Source: CAVRXQ01 sp963838845 (GTDB lineage Bacteria > Actinomycetota > Acidimicrobiia > Acidimicrobiales > Bog-793). From it: a stretch of DNA of 64,000 nt. Under the pieces are notes generated by a model that worked only from the letters and a program-made list of their open reading frames with translations, was not told where the DNA came from and did no database searches. Position numbers and translations under genes: made by a program. How positions within the stretch are numbered: the first letter of the stretch is position 1; each line of letters starts with the position of its first letter. The stretch is from positions 434,001 through 498,000 of the forward strand of contig CAWISR010000002.1 in NCBI GenBank assembly GCA_963838845.1, given 5' to 3'. This document shows positions 9,188 through 17,010 of the stretch, one piece after another.

Positions 9188-9617
9188 GCGTCCCCGACCG
9201 GCATGTCTGAAGGAGCGGGGCCGTGTCAATCCTCGCGACAGGCGGTTCTTCCTGCTCGATGCTCTGGGACTCGACGACACAACCTGAGTGAAGGCGCGCG
9301 CCATCGAGGCGTCGGGGTCAAGGTGGAGCGCCCGTAGCAATGCGAGGACGAACGACCTTGACGCCGGCGCCGAGTGGCGCAGGATGTCTCCGGTTGTGGT
9401 CGGCGGTCGCTAAGCGCCGTTGGGTTCGCACCAAGTTCTCTCGCGTCAGAGATCGTGAGAGCGGCAAGCTCGGTTGCCGAGGCATGTCTTCGCTGAGTCG
9501 CTCAGCATGGTGTGTTCCGGCCGCGAACGGGCGGGCTCAATCACTTTGCCGGCTGCGCCACTCCTTTGAGTGGGAGCCCTGCCGATCGTCGAGCTCGCGC
9601 CCGTTCGCGTCCGAGCG
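9188..9617 (-). ncRNA. Probable bridge-RNA region of IS copy 1
   Basis: In IS110-type elements a structured non-coding RNA that pairs with target and donor DNA guides insertion. In the IS1111 subgroup it lies 3' of the transposase, which matches this 430-bp non-coding stretch. I infer the region from position only; I have not folded it and cannot give exact ends. The only base that differs between the two IS copies (9371) lies here. Confidence 0.35.
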
Positions 9618-10628
9618 TCACGCCGCCTTGGGGCTCTTGAGACAGCGGATCTCTCCGTCTCTGAGCCCGTAGTAGACGAGCGTGAGGACCTTGCGGGCGA
9701 TGGCGACAGTCGCCTTTTTCTTGCCGCGCCGGTCGGCGATCGACTGGAAGGCGGCTTCGAAGATGCCGGCGTGGTAGCGGGCGACGGTCTCGACTGCTGC
9801 CCAGCGCACGAGGCGCGAGCCTTGTTTCGTGATCTGACCGCGACGGACCTTGGTGTCGGACTCGCGATGAATCGGCGTGAGCCCCGCCCACGAACAGAGT
9901 GCCTCTGGTGAGGGAAAGCGCGAGACGTCGCCGATCTCGGCGACGAAGATCGCCGCCATCACTTCGCCGACGCCATAGATCGCCTGCACGGCGTTGTAAC
10001 CGGGATCGTGGCGCAACAACAAATGCGTCTGGCGGTCGATCTCGAGGATCTCGCGGTTGAAGAAACAGACGAGGTCGCGCAGCACCTCGATGCGGTGCGA
10101 ATAGGCGCGAGGGATCTCGAGCGAGTCGAACTGGGCGGCACCGCCGACGCCCCACATGTCGTTGCGAACGGGCAGCACACCGTTCTTCGCGAGGACGGCG
10201 TGTGCCTGAGCCTTCACGCCCGTGCGCATCGACGAGAGCTTGTTGCGGAATCTGACGAGCTCTCTCAGCTCACGGAGCTCCGGTGGCGCGATCCACGCCT
10301 CGGCAAGACGGCCGAGGCGCAACAGGTCGGCGAGGTCGTGCGCGTCGCGCTCGTCGTTCTTCACGCGGCGGTGTCCCCAGTCGTTTCCCTTCGGGTTGGC
10401 GAGGTGGACGACATAACCGAGACCCTCGAGCAGGTCCGCCGCCCAATACCAGCCGTAGGTGGCTTCGAGGATCACGTCGCTTCCAGCCGGCGCCGCCAAC
10501 ACCGCGGCGGCGAACTCACCGGGATCGTTGTCGATGCGCACGCTCGAGAGCTGCTCTCCGCCTGCGTCCATGCGCACGATCACCGAACGGCGGCGGTGCA
10601 GGTCGATGCCGACGTACTCTCGTTCCAT
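9618..10628 (-). CDS. IS110/IS1111-family DEDD transposase (copy 1)
   Basis: 336 residues. The N-terminal RuvC-like DEDD domain starts YVGIDLHRRRSVIV, with further acidic positions in ILEATYGWYW and KNDERDAHDLADLL. The C-terminal Transposase_20 part carries the helix-hairpin-helix-like IYGVGEVMAAIFVAEIGD and the Ser-containing region DTKVRRGQITKQGSRLVRWA, where the nucleophilic serine is expected. All segments look intact. The 5' leader (10629-10713) forms an inverted repeat CGGGGCCTCC/GGAGGCCCCG enclosing further pairing. The protein is identical to the copy at 17440-18450. Confidence 0.95.
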   Translation of the reverse strand: MEREYVGIDLHRRRSVIVRMDAGGEQLSSVRIDNDPGEFAAAVLAAPAGSDVILEATYGWYWAADLLEGLGYVVHLANPKGNDWGHRRVKNDERDAHDLADLLRLGRLAEAWIAPPELRELRELVRFRNKLSSMRTGVKAQAHAVLAKNGVLPVRNDMWGVGGAAQFDSLEIPRAYSHRIEVLRDLVCFFNREILEIDRQTHLLLRHDPGYNAVQAIYGVGEVMAAIFVAEIGDVSRFPSPEALCSWAGLTPIHRESDTKVRRGQITKQGSRLVRWAAVETVARYHAGIFEAAFQSIADRRGKKKATVAIARKVLTLVYYGLRDGEIRCLKSPKAA

Positions 10629-10938
10629 CGGGGCCTCCCTTGTCGTGGGACTGGTGTGAGAAACCCCAGTTTCGCCATTGAGACTGGAACTCTCACGGGG
10701 AGCGGAGGCCCCGCTCCTTCATCGCATCACTTATGCCACGCACGGGTTAATCGTTGCGGCGGCGTTATGGGCTACTTACCAGAGTGCAGATCGCCGAATC
10801 CGGCGTCGATCGAGGCTCAGATTCGGGTGGGGGGTCGAGGTGCGGGGATCGGCAGTTATGCGCTACCACCGCTTCGGTTAATCGGCCGTCTCATCTCTCA
10901 CCCAAGAGGGTGCGGCCTCTGACGAGTCTGACGCCGGG

Positions 10939-11346
10939 TCAGCGTTGGGTTGGTTCTCCAGGTGCGATGTCGACGAACAGCTCGACTTCGTTTCCGTCGG
11001 GATCGTGCATGTGCATTCCTTTGGTGTTGGCGTGGCGCAGCTCGAACAAGATGACGACGCCGGCGGCTTCGAGCTCGCTTTTGGTGGCGTCGAACTCGTC
11101 GAGCGAGTCACCGACTTTGAACGCGACGTGGGCGAGGCCGGCGGTGTTGCGATCGGAAGAGGGTCCGTTCTTGCCGAGTTCCATGACCGCGAAGTCGTGA
11201 TGGTGACCGAGGGTGAAGAAGACCATTGGTACCGGGTGGGCCGTGCGGCCGGCAATGGGGATCCCCAGTGTCTTGCCGTAGAAGTGTTCGGCGCGTTGCG
11301 CATCGCGCACTTTGACAACGACGTGACCGAGTTCCTGAATCCGCAT
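10939..11346 (-). CDS. VOC-superfamily protein
   Basis: About 135 residues. A single VOC module begins MRIQELGHVVVKVRDAQRAE and has GLAHVAFKV and HDPDGNEVELFVD. Metal-ligand candidates are GHVVV, LAHVAF and NEVELF, so glyoxalase/dioxygenase-like chemistry is possible. The ATG shares one base with the stop of the preceding DinB-type fragment (TGATG), so translation is probably coupled. It is the last gene of a minus-strand cluster cupin - DinB fragment - VOC. A frame extends upstream to 11547 but belongs to another reading frame of the preceding gene. Confidence 0.85.
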   Translation of the reverse strand: MRIQELGHVVVKVRDAQRAEHFYGKTLGIPIAGRTAHPVPMVFFTLGHHHDFAVMELGKNGPSSDRNTAGLAHVAFKVGDSLDEFDATKSELEAAGVVILFELRHANTKGMHMHDPDGNEVELFVDIAPGEPTQR

Positions 11347-11560
11347 CACGGCCTCACGGGCTGTCGGCCGAGCTTGGCGAGGAGTCGATCGGTGGGCGGC
11401 GCGCTCGAGTCGATGGGGACCTCGGCGCCGAACGCTCCGTGGGCGCGATAGAGGTCGAGGGAGATTGGACGGTAGAAGTTGTCGAGCATCGCTGCCACGG
11501 CCGGATCGATCGTCGCATCGGCTCCGAGCGCGGTGGCGACGTCCCATGTGTGCACGACGG
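11346..11560 (-). pseudogene. C-terminal fragment of a TIGR03086/DinB-like metal-binding protein
   Basis: About 70 residues matching only the end of a family that is normally near 190 residues: LAVVHTWDVATALG, then the tail VPIDSSAPPTDRLLAKLGRQ. The helical N-terminal part with the first metal ligand is missing; the frame meets the 3' end of the cupin gene directly. It could start at GTG 11555. Likely a remnant of a mycothiol-dependent or DinB-type gene joined to the cupin gene by a deletion. It may still be translated, because the next gene overlaps its stop. Confidence 0.7.
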
Positions 11561-11998
11561 CTAGGCGGGCGTGAGGCCGTGGCGGCGCATCACTTCGAGC
11601 AGCGCGGCAACGTCGGGCGGGCCGTAGGGGGTGGCGGTCAGGACGTCGCGGATCTCGGTGAAGTACTCGGGCCCGAAGACGCCCGGAGTGGCCACCGAAA
11701 GAAACTTGGCGTCGACCGTTCCGGTGTTGACGAACTGGTGGACTTGGCCTCGTCGGATGCAGACCGCGTCGCCGGGGCCGATCTCGCGCGAGTGGTCGTC
11801 AATGGTGAAGGTGAGGACGCCTTCGAGTCCATAGACGGTCTCGTCGAACGCGTCATGGCTGTGGGGCGGGGGAACCTGGGCTCCGCCTCGGACTGCGCAT
11901 TCGAAGACGGTCGCGGCTCCGTCGGAATCCTGCGCCTCGACGAGGAATCGGACGTCGATCCCGCCGAGGGTGATGGTGGTGTTGGACGTGGTCTGCAT
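11561..11998 (-). CDS. Cupin-domain protein
   Basis: 145 residues with a single conserved beta-barrel. Cupin motif 1 reads PPPHSHDAFDETVYGLEG (two His, one Glu) and motif 2 GDAVCIRRGQVHQFVN (one His), so a bound divalent metal is likely. The function may be dioxygenase, isomerase or sensor; not resolvable. It is divergent from the TetR gene at 12070 across a 71-bp gap that contains a 32-bp imperfect palindrome, so it is the probable regulatory target of that TetR. Confidence 0.88.
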   Translation of the reverse strand: MQTTSNTTITLGGIDVRFLVEAQDSDGAATVFECAVRGGAQVPPPHSHDAFDETVYGLEGVLTFTIDDHSREIGPGDAVCIRRGQVHQFVNTGTVDAKFLSVATPGVFGPEYFTEIRDVLTATPYGPPDVAALLEVMRRHGLTPA

Positions 11999-12026
11999 GG
12001 TGCTCTCCCTGGTCGGTTGTTTAGCC

Positions 12027-12058
12027 TAGATGGAGATTCTGCGCAGATGTATCCTCTA
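12027..12058. promoter_or_regulatory. Probable TetR operator between divergent genes
   Basis: Imperfect 32-bp palindrome: TAGATGGAGATTCTGC at 12027-12042 faces GCAGATGTATCCTCTA at 12043-12058. The inner CTGC/GCAG and outer TAGA/TCTA parts match exactly, 10 of 16 positions overall. It lies 11 bp upstream of the tetR ATG and 28 bp upstream of the cupin start, where a TetR dimer would block both promoters. Confidence 0.5.
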
Positions 12059-12069
12059 ATGTCAAGGCC

Positions 12070-12720
12070 ATGGCCCTGGCAAAACGCCCATACGACGCCC
12101 GCCGCCGCCGCGAGCGCGCGACCGAGGAACGCTCCGAGACCCGCCGCCGCGTCGTCAACGCCGCCCGCGAACTGTTTCTCGAGCGCGGCTACGTCGCCAC
12201 GACGATGGCTGACATCGCCCGCGAAGCGGGCGTCGCGCTGCAATCGGTCTACACGGCCGGGCAAAGCAAAGCCGATCTGCTCCACCTAGTCACCGACCTC
12301 GCGGTCGCGGGCGACAGCCAAGAGGTCATGCTCGTCGACCGGCCCGTATACGCCACCGTCGCCGCCGAACCCGACCCGGCACGACAGATCGAGATGTTCG
12401 CCGGCTTGATCGCAACAACCATGGAACGTCTCGCACCCGTCTGGATCACCTACCGCGAGGCCGCCGCCGTCGACCCGAAGGCCGCCGCCAATCTCGTGGC
12501 GGCCCACCGTCGACGCCACGAAACCTTCCGAACCCTGATCCGCATGGTTCCCGAACAACACCTACGCAACGATCACGACCGCAGCGCCGACACGGCGTGG
12601 GCAGTCGGCAGCATCGACGTCTTCCTGCTTCTCCGCACGGTCCTCGAATGGGACCCGGCCCAATACGCCGAATGGCTACGCGACACACTGATTGATCAGC
12701 TCGTCGCGCCGCTGCGCTGA
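12070..12720 (+). CDS. TetR-family transcriptional regulator
   Basis: 216 residues. The N-terminal HTH spans about residues 25-70: RRRVVNAARELFLERGYVAT and TMADIAREAGVALQSVYTA. The C-terminal ligand domain is family-variable and its ligand is unknown. It is divergent from the cupin - DinB fragment - VOC cluster and probably represses it and itself through the palindrome in the gap. The gene looks intact, with no obvious local duplicate. Confidence 0.92.
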   Translation: MALAKRPYDARRRRERATEERSETRRRVVNAARELFLERGYVATTMADIAREAGVALQSVYTAGQSKADLLHLVTDLAVAGDSQEVMLVDRPVYATVAAEPDPARQIEMFAGLIATTMERLAPVWITYREAAAVDPKAAANLVAAHRRRHETFRTLIRMVPEQHLRNDHDRSADTAWAVGSIDVFLLLRTVLEWDPAQYAEWLRDTLIDQLVAPLR

Positions 12721-12844
12721 CCGCGACCGGGACTGTCCGATCTGATCGGAACTGCGAGGCGCGTCCCATAATGCGCGCTGGCATCCGGCTCCGAGCGCGC
12801 CCACAAACGCCGGATTGGTGACGGCGCTACGACGGTTCACTGAT

Positions 12845-12899
12845 TCAAACCGCTGCTCGGGGATTGTCGCGTTTAATTGAACTGGATTAAACGGTTTGA
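12845..12899. repeat. Dispersed dyad motif, copy D, with outer arms
   Basis: Inner dyad GTTTAAT (12871-12877) faces ATTAAAC (12886-12892) across TGAACTGG. An outer 8-bp pair, TCAAACCG at 12845-12852 and CGGTTTGA at 12892-12899, encloses it. This copy therefore has two nested pairings. It lies 124 bp after the tetR stop and 53 bp before the end of the next minus-strand gene. Confidence 0.7.
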
Positions 12900-12952
12900 T
12901 CGAGGCGTGCGTCGATCAGTTACTGTTCCGCCACACCGAGCTCGAATCGACG

Positions 12953-13474
12953 CTACAAGGCCTTGCACGTCCAACTGCCGGAGATCTTGACCGTCTGCCC
13001 GGCGACATCGCGCATCGACGCGCTGATGGAATCGGTCTTGGCCGCGATCGTGACGGTGCCAGTCGTCGCGGTGAAGTCCCACTTCGCGCTCGTCTTGCCC
13101 AGCGGTTCCGGATCAAAGACGACATGTGGTTGCTTGATGGGGCTCCCCGTGATCTTGAATGTGCCCCTGTTGTTCTCGATCACATCGAGATTCCAGTAAG
13201 TGACGTTCTTCGTGAAACCCGAGATCGGCCCGACAAGGTCGCTGACACTCGTCGAGCCGCCGATATCGACGCATCCCGCTGTAACGGAGTGACCGAAGTG
13301 AAGGGTGCCGTGCCCGGCTCCTGAGATCGTGAAGGTATTGACCGGTGAGCCTTTGGCCGGGGTCTTCGACGCGGCTGCCGTGCCAACTGCGAGGTACCCG
13401 GTCACTGACACGCACAGTGCAGCCGCGGCAATCCGTCCGGTCATCTGCGCCCGCTTGTTCGTCCGCGTCGTCAT
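12953..13474 (-). CDS. Secreted hypothetical protein
   Basis: About 173 residues. Signal peptide: basic start MTTRTNKRAQMTGR, hydrophobic core AAAALCVSVTGYLAVG, then TAAASKTPA. The mature part is beta-rich and soluble (FTISGAGHGTLHFG, SISASMRDVAGQTV) with two cysteines, one at the end (WTCKAL) and one in AGCVDIGG, which could form a disulphide. The family is not recognised. ATG 13474 chosen as it opens the signal peptide; the frame continues to 13549 without reason. Confidence 0.7.
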   Translation of the reverse strand: MTTRTNKRAQMTGRIAAAALCVSVTGYLAVGTAAASKTPAKGSPVNTFTISGAGHGTLHFGHSVTAGCVDIGGSTSVSDLVGPISGFTKNVTYWNLDVIENNRGTFKITGSPIKQPHVVFDPEPLGKTSAKWDFTATTGTVTIAAKTDSISASMRDVAGQTVKISGSWTCKAL

Positions 13475-13598
13475 TTCGCACTCCCGGTTCGTCTTCGGGA
13501 GTAAGCGGGTCGGCCGAGCGCCCGCGCGACAGCTTCGAGTGCCGCCCATGGAAAGAAACTACCAATCGCCGAAGGTGAGTGGGTTGGGCCACGACCCA

Positions 13599-13889
13599 TC
13601 ACCCCGGATGGGCTACCCGTAATCGGAGCAACGCGTTTGTCAAACGTCTTTGTCGCTGGAGGACATGGAATGTGGGGCATGACTCTTGGACCGGCGTCGG
13701 GGAAGCTTCTGGCGCAACAGATTGCAACAGGTAGCCGGTCACAAGCACTGTTGCCGTTCGATCCGTTGCGATGAGTTGGCGCTTGCCTACTTCCGAGTCT
13801 TGCCGCAGAAGGAGCACTGCGCGTTCGGGTCGCCAAGGATCACGGCCGTTAATCCTTGCCGCTTTCGACGGTCGGGCGAAATTGAACAC
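13599..13889 (-). pseudogene. Decayed ClpX-type zinc-finger protein
   Basis: The opening SKAARIN is identical to the start of the intact ClpX-zinc-finger gene at 19815-20225. A few codons later a different frame encodes DPNAQCSFCGKTRK, the first CxxC of a ClpX C4 zinc finger, followed by TAG. The original frame then reads KRQLIATDRT, where QVKRLIAGPG is expected. The coding information is thus split across frames by small indels and the second CxxC pair is lost. It is a degraded paralogue, with the dyad motif at its 5' end as for the intact gene. Confidence 0.7.
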
Positions 13890-13905
13890 GAGTACTCAGT
13901 GAGAC
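13876..13905. repeat. Dispersed dyad motif, copy K
   Basis: GCGAAATTGAACACGAGTAC continuing to CTCAGTGAGAC; it overlaps the start of the decayed zinc-finger gene. It resembles 20231-20255, at the start of the intact paralogue, in position and partly in sequence, and its TACTCAGT part matches copy M. Confidence 0.45.
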
Positions 13906-14031
13906 GGAGCACCTGCTGCGCACTGTTATCGGGGTTCGGCCAACCTCTAGCATGCGAGCAATGAAATCACTCGCGCCAGACAACTTCCTTCTCCTCAACT
14001 GCGTGTGGTGAGCAGTCGTTAGTCCAGCAAG

Positions 14032-15411
14032 ATGAGGAAGTTCCTCCTTTGCGCGGGTCTAGGAATGGTTGGTTACGTCGCGGTTTTCGCGCTCTGCGGT
14101 CCGGCTGGCGGAGCCGTCCACCATCGAATAGTGCGTAGGCCCGATTTGGCGTGGTTCCGAGCAGGCCAGTCGTCAGTTCCCGCCTCGGGCGGGACGGTGG
14201 TTCTCACGGCGCGAGTCCTTCGGGCGGTTTCGTGTGAATTCGGAGGAGGAGAAGCCAAGCCGCTTTACGAACACTGTTCCGGGGGCGTGGCGCGAGTCGA
14301 CGAGACGTTCCCCGCGAACTCAAGCGCGTCGGCTCAGCCCTGGCGATTTTGGGTGCGCGCACGAGGGCGCTTCGGTTCGGTCGTGAAGTATCTGTCGCTC
14401 AACCAGCTAGGCAATGAGATCGTACTGACAGCATCTCTGAACTCGGACACGACGTTTCTGTCGTACACGGGCGGATCGTTCACCCTCTCGTACTCCTCGA
14501 CAGACGCGTCGAATTGTTCGCTGTCCTCCTCACCTACTTTCTGGTCCGGCGTGAACCCGGCCACGGTCAATTGCACAGGGACGTATTCGGCACCCCAGTC
14601 GAGCAACGCGTCAACTTCGACGCGGAGCTGGGCCTTCACGTTCACCGCCACCAACGCGAATGGTCTGTCAGCAAGCTCGTCCGTGACGATCACACAGGCT
14701 GGAGCTCCATACGTCACGGATCCGAACTGGTCGGGTTACGTGACGAACGAGGGAGCGATCGTCACTGAAGCAGACGGAACGTGGACTGTCCCGGCACTTA
14801 ATTGCCCCGATACGCCAAACGCCGGTGCTTCCCAATGGGTTGGGACCGGCGCTGGTGGTGGCGCTGCAAGCGGCCTTCTCTTGCAGACCGGCGTCGTCAG
14901 CGAGTGCGTGAGCGGGAGCCAGGAGAACTACGGATGGTGGGAGCTGTACCCGACCTCAGGTACAGGTGCAACGGAGTTCTCGTCGTTCACGGTCTCGACC
15001 GGAGATCAGATGACCGCGTACGTGTACCAAATCGAATCGAACTGCACGACGTACTGCGGTCAATGGGAAACGGTTCTTGAGGACCTCACTACCGGCATCG
15101 AAGGGGTGATGGTGACCGAAGAGGGCTACGGCGTGACCTCGATCGGATCGAACTCATTCACTCAGCAAGGATCGACGGTGGGCCTCTCGTACTCTGGCGG
15201 CACCACGGCAGAGTGGATTGTCGAGGACTACGGGAGCCCGATGGTTCCCTTCGCGAACTACGGAACGGTGACGTTCTCGAACTTGCACTCCGACTTAAAT
15301 ACCCCAACTCTCGCCGGAGACGCCTGGGCAATCGAACAGAACGGAGTAGTTCTGTCGACGCCATTCGCTCCTGAAGGCGACGGCTTCAGCGTTAGCTATA
15401 CGGGCCCGTAG
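14032..15411 (+). CDS. Secreted G1-family (eqolisin-like) peptidase
   Basis: 459 residues. Signal peptide at residues 1-28 (FLLCAGLGMVGYVAVFALCG). Residues about 45-225 form Ig-like or beta-rich segments with Ser/Thr linkers. Residues 228-459 match the G1 (glutamic) peptidase fold: NWSGYV, WTVPALNC, SQWVGTG with the catalytic Gln, LLQTGV, WWELYP, and TAEWIVEDYG with the catalytic Glu. Both members of the Gln/Glu dyad are present, so it is probably an active acid endopeptidase outside the cell. G1 enzymes are best known from fungi but occur in bacteria. A single-gene unit with a dyad motif 43 bp after its stop. Confidence 0.88.
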   Translation: MRKFLLCAGLGMVGYVAVFALCGPAGGAVHHRIVRRPDLAWFRAGQSSVPASGGTVVLTARVLRAVSCEFGGGEAKPLYEHCSGGVARVDETFPANSSASAQPWRFWVRARGRFGSVVKYLSLNQLGNEIVLTASLNSDTTFLSYTGGSFTLSYSSTDASNCSLSSSPTFWSGVNPATVNCTGTYSAPQSSNASTSTRSWAFTFTATNANGLSASSSVTITQAGAPYVTDPNWSGYVTNEGAIVTEADGTWTVPALNCPDTPNAGASQWVGTGAGGGAASGLLLQTGVVSECVSGSQENYGWWELYPTSGTGATEFSSFTVSTGDQMTAYVYQIESNCTTYCGQWETVLEDLTTGIEGVMVTEEGYGVTSIGSNSFTQQGSTVGLSYSGGTTAEWIVEDYGSPMVPFANYGTVTFSNLHSDLNTPTLAGDAWAIEQNGVVLSTPFAPEGDGFSVSYTGP

Positions 15412-15453
15412 CGAACGCGCTGAACTTCTGAAGCGCATGAAGCGCCGTCAGAG

Positions 15454-15479
15454 CGCCGTAATAGAACTGGATTACTGCG
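15454..15479. repeat. Dispersed dyad motif, copy E
   Basis: CGCCGTAAT faces ATTACTGCG around the spacer AGAACTGG; all arm positions pair except one C/T mismatch. It lies 43 bp after the G1 peptidase stop and 60 bp before the SRPBCC gene. A close relative of copy G (19341). Confidence 0.7.
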
Positions 15480-15539
15480 ATGTCCGCCTGGGGACCTTCG
15501 ACCCTGTCCCGACTCGGGTGAGGCGCCCACCATTGCCAG

Positions 15540-16148
15540 ATGGTCACGGGGGACCGTGGGGATAAGCCGCGCGGAGAGCGCATCTTTATCCAGGACTTCG
15601 TCGACCTAGCACGCCCATTCGAACAGGTTCAGGAACGATTTCTTGGAGACGGCAGCTGGCTCACGCCGCTCGCGAGCGCAGCCGAAGAAGATGGCGAGTC
15701 TCTTCGTATGCGGATCTCTCTTCGCATGCGGATTGGACCGACGTGGGCAGGTGGTCGGGTGACCCGCCCGGTGAGAGTGGTCCTTCGACCAGCTTGGGAC
15801 CGTGGCGACGCGCTCATCGTTCCACTCGCTTGGGAGGTCATCGGTCTTCATTCGATGATCCCGTCGCTCGAGGGCGACGTGGAGGTTGCCCCTCTTGGTC
15901 CGGATCACTGCCGGATCACCCTTTCGGCCTCGTACGTGCCACCGTTCGGCGAACTCGGGGTTCGTCTCGACCACGCCCTCATGCGTCATGTCGCCGCCTC
16001 GACCGTGCGCTCCTTCGTTGCCCGCGTGGCTGCGAGCATTCAAGATCAGGAGGGAGGGTCTTACGCTGACATCGAGCCAGCCATTAAGCGGGTCGAGAAG
16101 CCCGAGAACTGGACACTCGACGAGTCCGAATATGGAGGCGAGGGTTAG
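15540..16148 (+). CDS. SRPBCC/START-like hypothetical protein
   Basis: 202 residues. The pattern of an N-terminal RIFIQDFVDLARPFEQVQER strand-helix, central beta strands (VRVVLRPAWDRGDALIVPLA) and a long C-terminal helix (HALMRHVAASTVRSFVARVA) fits the SRPBCC ligand-binding fold. No catalytic motif; probably binds a hydrophobic ligand. Flanked by dyad motifs E and F, the second overlapping its stop codon. The call rests on fold-like pattern, so treat it as tentative. Confidence 0.6.
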   Translation: MVTGDRGDKPRGERIFIQDFVDLARPFEQVQERFLGDGSWLTPLASAAEEDGESLRMRISLRMRIGPTWAGGRVTRPVRVVLRPAWDRGDALIVPLAWEVIGLHSMIPSLEGDVEVAPLGPDHCRITLSASYVPPFGELGVRLDHALMRHVAASTVRSFVARVAASIQDQEGGSYADIEPAIKRVEKPENWTLDESEYGGEG

Positions 16149-16168
16149 TAATAGAACTCGATTAAGAC
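16144..16168. repeat. Dispersed dyad motif, copy F
   Basis: GTTAGTAATAGAACTCGATT then AAGAC; AAT and ATT flank the AGAACTCG centre exactly as in copy C. The TAG stop of the SRPBCC gene is inside the left arm. The downstream GCGCACG also matches copy C. Confidence 0.65.
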
Positions 16169-16387
16169 GCGCACGATTACTGCATCAGGCTGTCCAATCG
16201 TTTGTGCGACGTCGGGATTGTCGACGTTTTAAGGGAGATGGCGTAAGTGGCGCCCCATCGGGATTCACGCGTAGCGACGCGTCTTGATACGACCCGGGCT
16301 GTTGCGCCACACCTTTGGCATCCTGCCACCACCCACTTGGATTTTGAGGTAGCTCTCGAGTGGGACGAAGTCGCTCGAGCAAGCTTT

Positions 16388-16408
16388 TCAGGTCACGCGT
16401 GGTACTCA
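16388..16408. repeat. 21-bp repeat, first copy
   Basis: TCAGGTCACGCG, one variable base, then GGTACTCA; 20 of 21 bases match 20315-20335. Both copies lie in intergenic DNA of the accessory zone, and in both a minus-strand frame would end at the TGA within it (EYHA-stop here, EYLA-stop there). Confidence 0.55.
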
Positions 16409-16601
16409 ACGAGCTTCTCCGAGTTTCCATCGAGCGGTTCGGCGTCGATAAGCGCTGACCGATGTCGATCACAAGAATCCACGACATAAACGTTGCGACC
16501 AACATGGAGTGTGCCACGCCATGTGGCGCTCTCGCTGCACTGCCCTCGCGCATGCTCAGTTTTGACGACGCGTTGGCAACTTCGTCTCAACCGCGCAACG
16601 T

Positions 16602-16862
16602 TCACTTCGAGTACGACGGGGTGAGACGCACCCTCCCCGCGTCCAATCCCCGCGCCGCAATCTGGCGGGGGTCGTTCGAAATGAGAATCTCCCAGCACAG
16701 TTTACACAGCCACCATTTCGACAAGCTGGCGGCTTCGAATGACGAACCCAGGTCGGAGGTCTCCTGACATCTGGAGCATTGACGAGTTGTGAGGTGATCG
16801 AGAGTCGGAGTGCCAGTGGCTTGCGCGCCCGCGACCTCCTCAGAACGAGTCGCTGGGCACAT
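16602..16862 (-). CDS. Possible small zinc-ribbon protein
   Basis: 86-codon frame. The only notable feature is two CxxC knuckles, RQCSRCQE and WLCKLCWE, about 25 residues apart, as in zinc-ribbon proteins, followed by a short helix-like ILISNDPRQIAARG. The true start is uncertain; a GTG inside could give a shorter protein starting at VAGAQATG. It follows another small frame on the same strand. No relative recognised. Could be a chance frame, but paired knuckles argue for a gene. Confidence 0.4.
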   Translation of the reverse strand: MCPATRSEEVAGAQATGTPTLDHLTTRQCSRCQETSDLGSSFEAASLSKWWLCKLCWEILISNDPRQIAARGLDAGRVRLTPSYSK

Positions 16863-16983
16863 CGAAACCGCCGATCTTGCCGTCGAAAGCGGCGACGCTG
16901 AAGTTCGAGGTGGACTCGATACGCATCGTACAGCCGTTCGGTAGGTAGCCGAACATCCGTTCCGGGAGAAAGTTAAGCGACAC
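16840..16983 (-). CDS. Possible 47-residue small protein
   Basis: A GTG-started frame reads MSLNFLPERMFGYLPNGC and ends KIGGFDVPSDSF. Its composition is protein-like rather than shadow-like (few Arg runs). It starts right beside dyad motif B and its end overlaps the start of the possible zinc-ribbon gene by about 20 bp. It could be an intact small gene or the tail of a gene lost by rearrangement next to the IS. Function unknown. Confidence 0.35.
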   Translation of the reverse strand: MSLNFLPERMFGYLPNGCTMRIESTSNFSVAAFDGKIGGFDVPSDSF

Positions 16984-17010
16984 GCGTGTTACTTCTCACT
17001 ATTAAGCGTG
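16981..17010. repeat. Dispersed dyad motif, copy B, at the IS copy 2 junction
   Basis: CACGC at 16981-16985 faces GCGTG at 17006-17010; the core is GTTACTTCTCACTATTAAGC, close to copy A and copy H. The left end of IS copy 2 lies exactly at its right edge. Confidence 0.6.

Larger units (their letters stand above)
9188..10732 (-). mobile_element. IS110-family element, IS1111 type, copy 1
   Basis: The limits were set by comparing with the second copy at 17010-18554: identity begins and ends sharply, and one base differs (C at 9371, T at 17193). The element is 1545 bp. It has a 15-bp perfect subterminal inverted repeat at 9208-9222 (TGAAGGAGCGGGGCC) and 10707-10721, set back about 20 and 11 bp from the ends. 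No flanking target duplication is evident. Subterminal repeats and a long non-coding stretch 3' of the transposase (430 bp, against about 104 bp 5') are hallmarks of the IS1111 subgroup. Confidence 0.93.

Noticed and set aside
9541..10155. Long frames overlapping the IS110 transposase
   Set aside because: They are shadows of the transposase, rich in Arg/Pro/Ser, and appear identically in both IS copies; no domain.
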